40,513 nucleotides of DNA from Pelistega sp. Its GTDB lineage: Bacteria; Pseudomonadota; Gammaproteobacteria; Burkholderiales; Burkholderiaceae_B. Both the position numbers and the translations under genes were made by a program. This document shows positions 1 to 8,998 of the stretch, one piece after another. Under the pieces are notes generated by a model, which was not told where the DNA came from, ran no database searches, and saw only the letters and a list, made by a program, of their open reading frames with translations. The DNA lies in assembly GCA_030538255.1 (NCBI GenBank), contig JAUNUI010000009.1, forward strand, positions 1-40,513, read 5' to 3'. Position 1 is the stretch's first letter; the number at the start of each line of letters is the position of its first letter.

Positions 1-144
1 ATTTGACTATTATTGCAGATAGTTGGGTAGATTTTAAGTAACAGTTAGTAACCCTAATTGACAGCGGTGAAGCTGACTTCTATGCTTATTCGAATTAGGT
101 GCGTTAATAAGGCGACGCCTAAACAAATAATATTCGGAGGCACT

Positions 145-1098
145 ATGAAGATTTCATCGGTTTTACGTTCTTTGGTGGCAGCGACTGCTCTGGTCGCGGG
201 TGCGGCACACGCACAAGTGAGTGTTATGTTGCCAGCAAACCCAGGCGGTGGTTGGGATGGCACAGGTCGTCAAGCATTTGCGGCGTTAAATAAATCAGGT
301 ATTTATACAGGTAGCGTCAACTTCACCAATAAAGGTGGGGCGGGTGGCACAATTGGTTTGGCAGAGTTCCAGAATTCTTCTAAGGGTAAAGCCGATAATC
401 TTGCTGTCTTCGGTGCCATTACGGTGGGTGCGATTACACTGAATAAGTCACCTGTCGATCTATCGAACTTTAGACCCGTGGCGCGCTTGACAGCCGAGCA
501 CCTAGTCTTAGCCGTACGTCCAGACTCTCCATACAATACCTTGGCAGACTTTGCTAAAGCCTTAAAAGAAAACCCAGGTGCCACACCTGTCGGTGGTGGC
601 TCGGCGGGTGGCGTGGACCATATTGCTTTAGCGCTCTTGGCAAAAGCCAGTGGCACTGAAGTGAAAAATCTTAACTATATCCCACAAGCGGGTGGTGCCG
701 ACACCGTAACTGGTATTGTCAACGGTACCTTGAAAGCGGGTATCTCAGGCATTTCTGAATTCCAACAATTTGCTAAAGCAGGTCGCGTCAAGATTCTTGG
801 TATTACCTCGGCGGAGCGTATGGCTGATTTAGATGTGCCAACTTTCAAAGAGGCTGGCTTTGATGTGGAAATTGCTAACTGGCGTGGTATTTTAGGTTCA
901 CCGAATATGCCTGATGCCAACTATCAGGAGTGGGTTGATCGCTTTAGCAAACTGAACGATAGTGCAGAGTGGGCTGAGGTGCTTAAAACTCAAGGCTGGG
1001 AACAGTATTACTTAGCGGGTCCTGAGTTTGCTGATTTCATTAAAGCAGAAAGTGAGCGTATTAATACGATTCTGAAAGATGCAGGACTTACACAATAA
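145..1098 (+). CDS. tctC: TctC-type periplasmic tricarboxylate-binding receptor
   Basis: Periplasmic solute-binding protein (about 317 aa, normal for the family) of a tripartite tricarboxylate transporter, expected to capture citrate-like or other carboxylates and deliver them to TctA/TctB. The start is the ATG preceded by CGGAGG about 5 bases upstream; the open frame extends further upstream without another ribosome-binding site. An N-terminal Sec signal peptide is clear (hydrophobic core, cleavage after AHA, mature end QVSVMLPANPGGGWD). The PANPGGGWD stretch and the later GGGSAGGVDH loop are typical of the TctC/Bug fold ligand pocket. It is followed by tctB and tctA on the same strand, so it is a cognate receptor rather than an orphan Bug protein. 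The substrate cannot be read from the sequence. Confidence 0.93.
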   Translation: MKISSVLRSLVAATALVAGAAHAQVSVMLPANPGGGWDGTGRQAFAALNKSGIYTGSVNFTNKGGAGGTIGLAEFQNSSKGKADNLAVFGAITVGAITLNKSPVDLSNFRPVARLTAEHLVLAVRPDSPYNTLADFAKALKENPGATPVGGGSAGGVDHIALALLAKASGTEVKNLNYIPQAGGADTVTGIVNGTLKAGISGISEFQQFAKAGRVKILGITSAERMADLDVPTFKEAGFDVEIANWRGILGSPNMPDANYQEWVDRFSKLNDSAEWAEVLKTQGWEQYYLAGPEFADFIKAESERINTILKDAGLTQ

Positions 1099-1212
1099 GC
1101 CTTCGCTAGAGAGCAGTGGGTTTATGAGGAATAGAACAGTTGTGGATAAGGCGGTTTCTAATGGTGATATTGAGTCTCTTGATAACATCAGATTCATTAG
1201 GGGGCATGATCG

Positions 1213-1752
1213 ATGACTGAACCTAGTTCCTCTCAAGCTACTGCTGAGTCAAGACAGCCTGAGTCAATACAGACAAATTCCGCTCAGGCTAGGCCTTGGT
1301 GGCTTGGCATTGCGGTCATACTGATGGGGGCTGTATGCTTATACGCCTCCAGCAGCCTACCAGCGACGGCACAATATGCCGCTATCGGTCCCGGACTATT
1401 CGTCACCATCGCAGGAATTGGTTTAGTGGTCTTAGGGGTTCTCTTACTCATTCAGATCGCGCGTGGTGAGAAGTTCGAACCGCAAGACACTGAGAATGCA
1501 TTGGGCAATCAGCCCATGGATAAGCGCGCATTCTTTACGGCTTTAGCGGCTACTATGGTGCCAGCGCTGACCATGGAGATTTTGGGCTTACCTCTGACTG
1601 CTATGCTGTCCTTTATGTTGGTGGCACGTGCTTTTGGTTCGAAGAGAACCGTGCTAGATCTAATTATTGGCTTTGTTGTAGGTTCATTCAGTTGGTATTT
1701 ATTCAGCATTCTTGGCCTGCAGCTCGGTGACTTTTTTCCCCTTATTAGCTGA
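1213..1752 (+). CDS. tctB: TctB family small membrane subunit of tripartite tricarboxylate transporter
   Basis: Small integral membrane subunit (179 aa) of the TctABC transporter. After a polar N-terminal tail of about 27 residues there are hydrophobic segments at roughly residues 28-47, 56-82, 107-137 and 145-175, matching the four-helix TctB plan. TctB sequences diverge strongly, so the call rests on size, topology and its position between tctC and tctA. A GGGG run about 8 bases upstream of the ATG serves as ribosome-binding site. The gene lies 114 bp after tctC and 214 bp before tctA, wider spacing than in a tight operon, but no terminator was seen between them. Confidence 0.88.
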   Translation: MTEPSSSQATAESRQPESIQTNSAQARPWWLGIAVILMGAVCLYASSSLPATAQYAAIGPGLFVTIAGIGLVVLGVLLLIQIARGEKFEPQDTENALGNQPMDKRAFFTALAATMVPALTMEILGLPLTAMLSFMLVARAFGSKRTVLDLIIGFVVGSFSWYLFSILGLQLGDFFPLIS

Positions 1753-1966
1753 GTATCTGTGGCGGTTCGCTTGCTCAAGAGGCGAGTATGTGGATGCGCT
1801 TAATGAAAGCATGGATTGTATGAGAGTACTGATTACTTAGCGCAGTTTATTCACATGTGTAGATGAGCATCTTGGTTCGACAGATTATTACGATAGTTTC
1901 TTACTTTGGTTTATTCGTGGTTTTGTCGACTGATTAATAAGTTCGATATATTGATGGATTTCAGGT

Positions 1967-3454
1967 ATGGATACCTTAGCATTATTACTTCAAGGCTTTG
2001 AGGTTGCTCTGCAACCCATGAATTTATTCTGGGCGCTGGTTGGCTCAACCTTAGGGACTGCAATTGGTATTCTGCCTGGCATCGGACCCGCCTTAACGAT
2101 TGCGCTGCTCTTACCCGTGACGGTGTCCGTAGGCCCTGTGTCTGCATTCATTATGTTTGCGGGGGTTCTATATGGTGCTATGTATGGTGGCTCCACTACT
2201 TCAATCTTAATCAATACGCCCGGGGAAGCGGGCTCCATGATGACGGCGCTTGAGGGCAATAAGATGGCCCGTGCTGGTCGTGGTGCAGCAGCCCTAGCGA
2301 CGGCGGCAATTGGTTCCTTTGTTGCCGGTACGATTGCCACCTTATTATTGACCTTTGCTGCGCCGAGCATTGCGGAGTTGGCGTTTTACTTTAGACCTGC
2401 GGATTATTTTGCATTAACGGTGATGGCGTTTACATCAGTAGCTGTGGTAATGGGGACCTCTCGCGTACGCGGCTTTATCTCGTTGTTTATCGGTTTAGCA
2501 CTTGGTGTTATCGGGATTGATGGTATGACAGGGCAAGCGCGGATGACCTTCGGGGTGGCTGAATTGCTTGATGGGGTCGAGTTAACCGTCGTCTTGGTAT
2601 CTTTGTTTGCCATCGGTGAGATTATTTATGTGGCGAGTCGCTTTAGCCGTCAGAACGATGAGATGATCCCGATTAAGGGTCAGGTCTGGATGAGCAAAGA
2701 AGACTGGCGTCGTTCGTATAAGCCATGGTTACGTGGTACGGTAATCGGCTTCCCAATGGGGGCGATCCCTGGTGGTGGTTCAGAAATCCCGACGATGTTG
2801 TCGTATACCTTAGAGAAGAAACTCTGCAAAAAGCCCGATGAATTTGGTAAGGGTGCAATTGAAGGGGTAGCAGGACCAGAGGCAGCCAATAATGCGGCAG
2901 CGGCGGGCGTATTGGTACCTTTGCTGACCTTGGGCCTACCGACATCTGCTACAGCGGCTATTTTATTGGCAGCCTTTCAAAACTTCGGTCTACAACCAGG
3001 TCCTTTCTTATTTACCTCAAACCCAGAGTTGGTCTGGGGTTTAATTGCTTCTCTATATGTCGGTAATGTGATGTTGCTGGTCTTGAACTTGCCCTTAGTG
3101 GGGATGTGGGTGAAGTTATTATTAATCCCTAAGCCGCAATTGTACGCAGGGATTCTGGTGTTTGCCATGATGGGTATTTGGGGTGTTTCAGGCTCCGTGT
3201 TTGACTTGGCCTTTATGGTGGGCGTGGGCTTATTAGGGTATGTCATGCGGGTGTATGATTTCCCGATTGCGCCCTTACTGATTGGTTTAATTCTAGGACC
3301 GATGGCGGAGATGCAATTGCGTACTGCTTTAGCAGCGGGTCAAGGTAATCCAGCAGTGTTGGTTGAGACACCCATGTCGATTGCCTTCTTAGTGATTTCA
3401 TTTCTCTTCTTATTCGTGCCGTTCTTATTGCGTCGTTTAAAGGCGGCTGCTTGA
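1967..3454 (+). CDS. tctA: TctA family large permease subunit of tripartite tricarboxylate transporter
   Basis: Large membrane channel subunit (495 aa; family about 500 aa) which, with TctB, moves carboxylates across the inner membrane using an ion gradient. Multiple hydrophobic helices fill the protein. The conserved glycine/proline-rich family motif is visible near residues 29-45 ([15 protein letters not shown]), and a second repeat-like motif occurs around residues 262-275 ([16 protein letters not shown]), followed by [13 protein letters not shown]. These are hallmark TctA segments. It completes the tctC-tctB-tctA set. The 214-bp gap before it holds no reading frame I can support. The pirin gene follows 55 bp after the stop. 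Confidence 0.95.
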   Translation: MDTLALLLQGFEVALQPMNLFWALVGSTLGTAIGILPGIGPALTIALLLPVTVSVGPVSAFIMFAGVLYGAMYGGSTTSILINTPGEAGSMMTALEGNKMARAGRGAAALATAAIGSFVAGTIATLLLTFAAPSIAELAFYFRPADYFALTVMAFTSVAVVMGTSRVRGFISLFIGLALGVIGIDGMTGQARMTFGVAELLDGVELTVVLVSLFAIGEIIYVASRFSRQNDEMIPIKGQVWMSKEDWRRSYKPWLRGTVIGFPMGAIPGGGSEIPTMLSYTLEKKLCKKPDEFGKGAIEGVAGPEAANNAAAAGVLVPLLTLGLPTSATAAILLAAFQNFGLQPGPFLFTSNPELVWGLIASLYVGNVMLLVLNLPLVGMWVKLLLIPKPQLYAGILVFAMMGIWGVSGSVFDLAFMVGVGLLGYVMRVYDFPIAPLLIGLILGPMAEMQLRTALAAGQGNPAVLVETPMSIAFLVISFLFLFVPFLLRRLKAAA

Positions 3455-3509
3455 TTTATTAGCTTTAGGGTAAGATAAGCGTATCGTTAACGTTAAAAAG
3501 GTCTACTGC

Positions 3510-4391
3510 ATGAGTACTCAAGAATTACCCCCTATTGATAAAATCATTGCCCGTGAAGCGATCTTAGGTGAAGGTTTGGCGATACGTCGAGCCTTGCCGA
3601 CGAAAGAGCGTCGTATGGTGGGTGCATGGTGTTTCTTAGATCACTTAGGTCCTGTAGGGCCTGAGCACTCCTTAAGTGTAGGTGCGCACCCACATACCTG
3701 TCTACAAACTTTCACCTGGATGATTCAAGGAGAAGTTTTGCATCGCGACAGCCTAGGCTATGAGCAAGTCATACGTCCAGGACAAGTGAATTTAATGACA
3801 GCTGGGCGAGGGATTTCTCATACGGAAGATTCTCTACCCGGAGGGGATGGTATGCATACCGTCCAGTTGTGGATTGCCTTACCAGAAGAGCTGGCCAATA
3901 TGCCACCTGCTTTTGATCATTATCCAGACCTGCCGATATGGTCTCAAGATGGTGTGGATATGACTTTATTGGTGGGTGAGTTTGCAGGAAATACGGCTCC
4001 AACGAAAGTGCATTCACCCTTAATGGCTGTGGACTTGAAGAGCAAGCAAGCGAATACGACGAATGTGGCTCTGAAACCTGAGTTTGAATATGGCATCTTG
4101 GTTTTGCAAGGGCAGTTAAGCGTAGAGGGGCAGTCTTTTGGCGCCAATGAGTTTGCGTATTTTGCACCTGGTCGCGCAGAACTAGAGTTGACTTGGGAAG
4201 CAGGTACGCATGTGGTTTTAATTGGTGGTGCTCCCGCTAAGCCAGTCACCATGTGGTGGAACTTCGTTGATTACGACAAGAGTTCAATTGTTCAGTCACA
4301 ACAGGATTGGGAGAATCATTCGGAGCGCTTTGGAACTGTGGTTGAGGGTGAGCATAGACGCTTGGTAGCGCCTGCTATTCCTTGGAAGTGA
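3510..4391 (+). CDS. Pirin family cupin protein
   Basis: A 293-aa double-cupin protein of the pirin family. Some bacterial pirins have quercetin 2,3-dioxygenase activity or bind metabolic enzymes, but the role of this one is unknown. The four metal ligands of the N-terminal cupin are present: His60 and His62 (GAHPHTCLQTFTW), His104 and Glu106 (GRGISHTEDS). A C-terminal pirin domain continues to the end (VLIGGAPAKP...). The start is the ATG with AAAAGG about 10 bases upstream. A perfect 10-bp palindrome (TTAACGTTAA, 3487-3496) lies in the 55-bp gap after tctA and could be an operator. It is co-directional with tctCBA, but no functional link is proven. Confidence 0.93.
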   Translation: MSTQELPPIDKIIAREAILGEGLAIRRALPTKERRMVGAWCFLDHLGPVGPEHSLSVGAHPHTCLQTFTWMIQGEVLHRDSLGYEQVIRPGQVNLMTAGRGISHTEDSLPGGDGMHTVQLWIALPEELANMPPAFDHYPDLPIWSQDGVDMTLLVGEFAGNTAPTKVHSPLMAVDLKSKQANTTNVALKPEFEYGILVLQGQLSVEGQSFGANEFAYFAPGRAELELTWEAGTHVVLIGGAPAKPVTMWWNFVDYDKSSIVQSQQDWENHSERFGTVVEGEHRRLVAPAIPWK

Positions 4392-4447
4392 TGCGGTTTG
4401 ATTAGTTTGTAGGGTTCTTGACGGCTTTAATAATCGAGTTTTTTACT

Positions 4448-5110
4448 TTAATTGTTAAGTATATTTTGAGTGAATTGCGCCATTTCTATAATGGCGCTTT
4501 CTCTAATCTCGATTGCTTCGGCTGAGTTTAATTCTTGTAGCCATTGTCTTTTTTTATCGTTGGCAGTTAAGTCAGCGTTTAATTTTATAGCTTCTATAGC
4601 TTGGCAACACAACACAAAGTTATTATGCCCATCCCATGAAGGAGTCACTGGGAACCCATATTTGGCTAGAGCAATTGGAAATGTGACATCAATGATAATT
4701 TCTTTGTTCGCAATAGTGCATTTCAGATAATTGTGGACGTCGTAGACAAGGATCTTTTTAGCTCGCCCTTTGAGTGCATCTGAAAAGTAAGGCTTATCAA
4801 AACGCATAAGATAAGAGGCCATCCAAAGCTCTGCTTGATAGCCTAGATGTGTTAGAAGGTCATGCACAGCTAAATGTTTTGCTGAACAGGTGCCACACCA
4901 CTCGGCTAAACAGGCCTGAGCATTATTTCCTTGTTGTGGTCTATGGTATGGCATATCCCTTATCGCGACTAAGATGGCTTTCAATGGTATCGTTCCATCA
5001 CGTGCAATGAGTTGGCTAAGAGGAGCTTTAAAAAGTGCTTTTTGCCAATAATCAGGTAAGTGATGAACATTAACAAGGGGTGATTTAAGAGGCAAGTTTG
5101 TAAGGACCAC
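4448..5110 (-). CDS. Putative transglutaminase-like (Cys-His-Asp) protein
   Basis: An uncharacterised 220-aa protein. I see a plausible transglutaminase-like/papain-fold triad in the usual order: Cys75 in WCGTCSAKH, His126 in YDVHNYLK and Asp141 in IIIDVTFP. This arrangement is seen in transglutaminase-like and arylamine N-acetyltransferase-like proteins, and could mean hydrolysis, transfer or a degenerate binding role. No signal peptide or membrane segment is evident, so it is probably cytosolic. The start is a GTG with no strong ribosome-binding site; the next in-frame ATG (residue 53) would remove only N-terminal sequence and keep the triad. The gene is noticeably AT-rich, stands alone between two opposite-direction genes and abuts a tRNA-Arg gene, which fits horizontal acquisition. 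Function is inference. Confidence 0.6.
   Translation of the reverse strand: MVLTNLPLKSPLVNVHHLPDYWQKALFKAPLSQLIARDGTIPLKAILVAIRDMPYHRPQQGNNAQACLAEWCGTCSAKHLAVHDLLTHLGYQAELWMASYLMRFDKPYFSDALKGRAKKILVYDVHNYLKCTIANKEIIIDVTFPIALAKYGFPVTPSWDGHNNFVLCCQAIEAIKLNADLTANDKKRQWLQELNSAEAIEIRESAIIEMAQFTQNILNN
4477..4497 (+). terminator. Possible terminator hairpin after the pirin gene
   Basis: Perfect 8-bp stem GCGCCATT / AATGGCGC with a 5-base loop, followed by TTTCT on the plus strand. It lies about 90 bp after the pirin stop but inside the 3' end of the oppositely oriented gene, so coding constraint could also explain it. The T-run is short. Confidence 0.25.
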
Positions 5111-5192
5111 GTTAAAAAGATGTCAATTAAATTTCTAAAAAGCCTTTGATTTTTTATGTGTTTTTATTTTTTTAAAGTCAGATAAAAGGAAA

Positions 5193-5267
5193 TGGCCTCT
5201 CCGACAGGAATCGAACCTGTATCAAGAGCTTCGGAAACTCTTATTCTATCCATTGAACTACGGAGAG
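5193..5267 (-). tRNA. tRNA-Arg (anticodon CCG)
   Basis: On the minus strand the sequence folds into a full cloverleaf: a 7-bp acceptor stem (CTCTCCG with CGGAGAG), a D arm with GTTC/GAAT-type pairing, an anticodon stem AGAGT/GCTCT with loop TTCCGAA, and a T arm ACAGG-TTCGATT-CCTGT, then discriminator G and encoded CCA. The anticodon CCG (plus-strand positions 5232-5234) reads the arginine codon CGG. Confidence 0.95.
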
Positions 5268-5275
5268 TGGTGCAT

Positions 5276-5281
5276 CATTGT
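5276..5281 (-). promoter_or_regulatory. Possible -10 element for tRNA-Arg
   Basis: Minus-strand TACAAT ends 8 bases upstream of the tRNA 5' end, the right distance for a short leader. The -35 region is poor (ATGCCA at 18 bases), so this is only a candidate. Confidence 0.3.
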
Positions 5282-5400
5282 AGCCGATTATTTTGCCTAT
5301 TGGCATAGAAATCGTGGACAAAAAGGCAACGTTCCCACAGAATAACCCTAGTTTTATAAGGTTTTTGTGCTTTCTTTGAGTCTTATTGTTTGAGTGACGC

Positions 5401-5406
5401 TATAAT
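5401..5406 (+). promoter_or_regulatory. Candidate -10 box upstream of cytochrome c5 gene
   Basis: A perfect TATAAT with a weak TTGAGT 19 bases upstream. It would give a leader of about 140 bases before the cytochrome gene. No other feature was seen in the 285-bp gap between the tRNA and the cytochrome, apart from an AT-rich stretch just before the start and a GGAT ribosome-binding region. Confidence 0.35.
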
Positions 5407-5552
5407 TAGTGCGAAAATGGTAAGTTCATGCAAGAAGAGTGTTTGCCCGATTGTGTCGCTTTGATTGTGCCACTTTAGTGCTGAACTGCAAGAAGTAAGA
5501 AATTAATTATCTTCAAAAAAATTATCTATTCTATATATTTAGGATCCGTTTT

Positions 5553-6473
5553 ATGAGTACTCAAACAGAACAGGGTAAGAATTCTAGCGAACGTTTAGTT
5601 ATCTTAGCGTTACTATTTCTCGTTCCTATCATTGCAATTATTCTTTTAGTTAAGTCGTTTAGCTCTGGCTCAACAGATCCTCAGGCCATGACTGAAGAGG
5701 CAATTGCGGCACGTATTGCACCAGTTGCACAATATAATACCGGAGCACCTGCACCAGTGTTGGCGAGTGACGCTAATCGTGAGCCATTCACAGGTGAGCA
5801 AGTTTACAATAAGCTCTGTATGTCCTGTCATGACGCAGGTCTGCTTGATGCGCCAAAACTTGGTGATAATGCTGCTTGGGGACCACGTCTAGCGGCAGGC
5901 GAAGCGGATGTATACCACAAAGCATTGAACGGCTTCAACGCGATGCCTGCGCGTGGTGGTGATGCTACGCTAAGCGACTTAGAAGTGAAACGTGCGGTTG
6001 TATTCATGGTGAATAAATCAGGTGGTAACTTTGCTGAGCCTACGGATGGTGACGCGGCGCCTGCAGCAGAAGCGACACCAGCAACTGATGCAGCGCAAGC
6101 TGTAGAACAGAAAGCTGAGGCAGCAGTTGAGGCGACGAAAGAGGCTGCAGCTGATGTGGCTAAAGCAGTAGAAGAGAAAACCGAAGCAGCGGTAGAAGCG
6201 ACGAAAGAAGCCGCCGCTGATGTAGCTAAAGCAGTAGAAGGGAAAACCGAAGCTGCGGTAGAGGCAACGAAAGAAGCCGCAACTGACGCTGCTAAAGCAG
6301 TTGAGCAGAAGACTGAAGCTGCCGTAGAAGCAACTAAAGAAGCCGCACAAGCGGCTGAGCAAAAAGTGGAAGCCACTGTTGAAGCCGCTAAAGAAGCCGT
6401 GGCTCCAGCTGAAGTACCACTTAATAAGCAGACTGAAACTGACTCAACAGCAACACAGCCTACGCAGCAGTAA
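5553..6473 (+). CDS. Membrane-anchored cytochrome c5 family protein with repeat tail
   Basis: A 306-aa monoheme c-type cytochrome. An uncleaved N-terminal membrane anchor spans roughly residues 15-36, placing the rest in the periplasm. The heme site is C89-M-S-C92-H93, and Met131 in FNAMPARGG is the likely sixth ligand, as in cytochrome c5/class I proteins; the domain ends near residue 156. It probably carries electrons in respiration. The unusual part is residues 183-305: about four copies of a 22-residue unit (consensus AVEQKTEAAVEATKEAAADV then AK), itself built from 11-residue halves. This is rich in Ala, Glu and Lys and predicted to form a long amphipathic helix. Cytochromes c5 are normally 100-160 aa, so the tail doubles the protein. 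Its function is unknown; a spacer or envelope-binding role is possible. Confidence 0.88.
   Translation: MSTQTEQGKNSSERLVILALLFLVPIIAIILLVKSFSSGSTDPQAMTEEAIAARIAPVAQYNTGAPAPVLASDANREPFTGEQVYNKLCMSCHDAGLLDAPKLGDNAAWGPRLAAGEADVYHKALNGFNAMPARGGDATLSDLEVKRAVVFMVNKSGGNFAEPTDGDAAPAAEATPATDAAQAVEQKAEAAVEATKEAAADVAKAVEEKTEAAVEATKEAAADVAKAVEGKTEAAVEATKEAATDAAKAVEQKTEAAVEATKEAAQAAEQKVEATVEAAKEAVAPAEVPLNKQTETDSTATQPTQQ
6099..6362 (+). repeat. Four in-frame 66-bp tandem repeats in the cytochrome c5 gene
   Basis: Units at 6099-6164, 6165-6230, 6231-6296 and 6297-6362 encode the 22-residue helical repeat. The first three are complete and very similar at protein level with many synonymous differences; the fourth diverges in its last third. 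The synonymous drift suggests the array is not brand new. Confidence 0.9.
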
Positions 6474-6538
6474 TTCTCGTTTATTGCTAAGCGTATTGTC
6501 TCCTCTCTAGGAGAGCAATACTCCAACAGCATAAAGCA

Positions 6539-6572
6539 AAGCCCCAAATTATCAATCGGTAATTTGGGGCTT
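6539..6572. terminator. Bidirectional terminator hairpin between cytochrome c5 and gshA
   Basis: Perfect 13-bp stem AAGCCCCAAATTA / TAATTTGGGGCTT with an 8-base loop, lying between two converging genes. The T-tracts on both sides are interrupted (CGTCTTGCTTGTTT on plus, TGCTTT on minus), but stem strength and position support termination in both directions. Confidence 0.75.
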
Positions 6573-6713
6573 CGTCTTGCTTGTTTAAGGCAGCGCTTTA
6601 CACGCTGTATTTGCTGATAAAGTTATTCGGCCCTAGCGATTTTGTTTGGCTGTTATAGTGGCTGTTATGGCCTCGCAAACCTAACATGCCTCACCATAAC
6701 GAGTGCCTTAACC

Positions 6714-8270
6714 TTAAATATGTAATGCCTGCTCAAATTGCTTCACATACTCAGCAAAACTAATTTCATCGCTGGCTTCAATCTCTGCTTGTTGCTCTAG
6801 ACTTTCTTGAGCTAAGCGTTGAAAGTTTGCTAGATCTTCTGCGCTTAAACTGTCGAGGCGCAATTGCTCCGAAGCTTGAATACTTTGTTGCTTAGTCCAT
6901 TCGTTAAAGCTTAAATCACTGGTTTTTAGAGCGGCAAGAACTTTTGCAGAAGGGGTTAGTTCTGGATTGAGAAGCTTGTCTTTCTGTAGCGCAACGGCCT
7001 CAGTATAGCGAGTAGTGTTATAGCTGAGATCAAGTTCTTGAGCAAAGACACTAATTTTCTCAATCAACTCTAGACCCCAAGACTGCAGACCTCGTGGATT
7101 GCCGTCTTGGTTTAATTGCAAGCCTGGTTGGCGACCGAAATTCACGACTTTATTAAAGTTGGCGTCACTGATATTGCAATCACCGCAGCCTGGGAACATA
7201 GGGCTGTCGCTAATCGCACAGAAGAGTAAGAAGGCATCCAAGAAGTGACAAGTTGCTTCGCCAATTCCTAATGGTTCGAATGGGTCGATATCAATACAAC
7301 GCGCTTCAATATACTGAATGCCACGTTGGACTAGCGCCGTGACTGGCCGCTCTCCACGGCCAATTGAACGCTTGGGACGAATATTGGCGTAGAACTCGTT
7401 CTCGATTTGCAGCACATTGGTGTTGAGCTGAATCCACTGGCCGTCCTTCTGGGTGCCAAGTGCTTGGTAGGCTGGCCAAGGTGTTGTTACGGCATCGTAA
7501 ATTAGCTTAGCAAAGCCTTCTAAATCGTTATAGCAGCTCTTCAAATTGGCTTGGGCATCATTATGATAGCCAAGGTCTCCCATACGTAAACTTGTCGCAT
7601 AGGGTAGGTAATAGGTGTCTTCATTCAGCGCTTCTAGCTGATGGTTCTGTGGTGCATCAGAGAGAAAAGAGCGATTAATCGCGGGTGAGGCGCCGAATAA
7701 ATACATCAATAGCCAGGCATAACGCTTAAAGTTACGGATTAAGGCCATATAGCCATTAGTCTGCTGCTCTTGCTGAGTTTCACCAGGGAAACCTAATACT
7801 GGCCACAAAGCTTCAGGTAAGGAGAAGTTGTAGTGCAAGCCCGAAATACATTGCATCTTACGGCCATAGCGCTGAGCTAAGCCTTGACGATAGACATGGC
7901 GTAACATCCCTGAGTTCGATGTGCCATACTCACCAATCGGAATATTCTCTTCACTCGGTAGATGGCAAGGCATGGATTGCATCCAGATGCTTTCTTGTGG
8001 CACGCTCTGTAGAACAAAGCAATGTACCTTGTTGAGTTGCTCCAACAGGCTCGTAATATCTTGCTGCGGCTCAGTAATGAGCTCAAGCAAAGACTCCGAA
8101 TAGTCAGTTGTAATGTAGGGATGCGTAAGTGCTGAACCCAAGACTTTAGGGTGTGGCGTATGCGCAAACTCACCGTCTTGATTGCGAATGCGCAAACCTT
8201 CACGCTCAATACCGCGCGAGGTTTGAGTCAGAAGCATACGGTTTTCTTGTAGGTTTTGCAGGCGTTGCAC
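6714..8270 (-). CDS. gshA: Glutamate-cysteine ligase (gamma-proteobacterial GshA type)
   Basis: Catalyses ATP-dependent joining of glutamate and cysteine, the first step of glutathione synthesis, in the cytosol. At 518 aa it equals the usual length of the E. coli-type enzyme. The N-terminal family signature is clear: RGIEREGLRI (residues 19-28), then LGSALTHPYITTDYSESLLE (about 44-63), which forms part of the glutamate/ATP site. The start is GTG with AAAGG about 10 bases upstream; the next ATG (residue 12) would cut into the start of the family alignment, so GTG is preferred. The gene stands alone on the minus strand and diverges from the lipoprotein gene over a 94-bp gap; gshB is not here. 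Confidence 0.95.
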   Translation of the reverse strand: MQRLQNLQENRMLLTQTSRGIEREGLRIRNQDGEFAHTPHPKVLGSALTHPYITTDYSESLLELITEPQQDITSLLEQLNKVHCFVLQSVPQESIWMQSMPCHLPSEENIPIGEYGTSNSGMLRHVYRQGLAQRYGRKMQCISGLHYNFSLPEALWPVLGFPGETQQEQQTNGYMALIRNFKRYAWLLMYLFGASPAINRSFLSDAPQNHQLEALNEDTYYLPYATSLRMGDLGYHNDAQANLKSCYNDLEGFAKLIYDAVTTPWPAYQALGTQKDGQWIQLNTNVLQIENEFYANIRPKRSIGRGERPVTALVQRGIQYIEARCIDIDPFEPLGIGEATCHFLDAFLLFCAISDSPMFPGCGDCNISDANFNKVVNFGRQPGLQLNQDGNPRGLQSWGLELIEKISVFAQELDLSYNTTRYTEAVALQKDKLLNPELTPSAKVLAALKTSDLSFNEWTKQQSIQASEQLRLDSLSAEDLANFQRLAQESLEQQAEIEASDEISFAEYVKQFEQALHI

Positions 8271-8364
8271 TATGATTAGGCCTTTAAATTAAATACGGTG
8301 GCTTATTTTAAAAGAGATTGGCGCTAAAATGCTTTAAAACCCTCCGTCTTCTGAGATTAAACTG

Positions 8365-8868
8365 ATGATTACCTCTGTGAAAAACCTCTTTTTGTTGTTA
8401 ATTTGCTTGTTTTTATATGCCTGTACGCCAGCGCAATGGCAGGAGTATCACTTCGCCAATGGCGCAGTTAGTGTGAGTTTGCCGCAAGCACCGAAGGCTG
8501 AGCCACAGGTTTTGCAATTGGGGGAGCAGTCTGTTCCATTTGAGGGGCTGGTTTATACCCAAGGTGAGCAAGTCTATCGTCTCAACTATTACCGCCTCAC
8601 GCCACAAGATAATGCGCAGCAATTAGTCAGCGATCTGCTGGTGTATACGCAGAAAATTCTTCAATTGCCGGAAGATAAGACCTTGCAAAACCCGCATGAT
8701 TATCGCCTCAGTAATACACTCTCGCATGCGGGTAAGAGCAATACGGTTAAGGTCCGAATTCTTTCAGATAAGAAGTATTTAGTGTTTGCTTATGTATTTA
8801 CGACGATTGATAATAAAAAAGACGACGCTGAGAGGTTTTTAGAGAATGTGCATATACTTGATCAGTGA
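8365..8868 (+). CDS. Small predicted lipoprotein of unknown function
   Basis: A 167-aa protein with a lipoprotein signal: a positively charged start (MITSVK), hydrophobic residues 8-19 and a lipobox LYAC with the modified cysteine at position 20. The mature part begins TPAQWQEYHF and is a mixed-charge soluble domain of about 145 residues with a pattern of beta-strands (GAVSVSLPQAPKAEPQ...). I do not recognise the family. There are no catalytic motifs. It is divergent from gshA and sits 190 bp before metX; the leader in between belongs to metX, so operon membership with metX is unlikely. Confidence 0.7.
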   Translation: MITSVKNLFLLLICLFLYACTPAQWQEYHFANGAVSVSLPQAPKAEPQVLQLGEQSVPFEGLVYTQGEQVYRLNYYRLTPQDNAQQLVSDLLVYTQKILQLPEDKTLQNPHDYRLSNTLSHAGKSNTVKVRILSDKKYLVFAYVFTTIDNKKDDAERFLENVHILDQ

Positions 8869-8998
8869 ACTTAATTAAAACCCAATTGAACTCAGAGCTG
8901 TCGCAGAGTATTAGAAATCTTACTAGGCCTAAATTGACTCCCAAGTAAGGTCTTAGACTACTTTTAGGGGAAAAGTGTTAAAATCGAAAGATTCTATT

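Noticed and set aside
5828-6547. A 239-codon open frame on the minus strand opposite the cytochrome c5 gene
   Set aside because: It is an artefact of the Ala/Glu/Lys-rich repeats: the complement reads as Ser/Ala/Thr repeats with no family match, runs through the terminator region, and lacks a ribosome-binding site.
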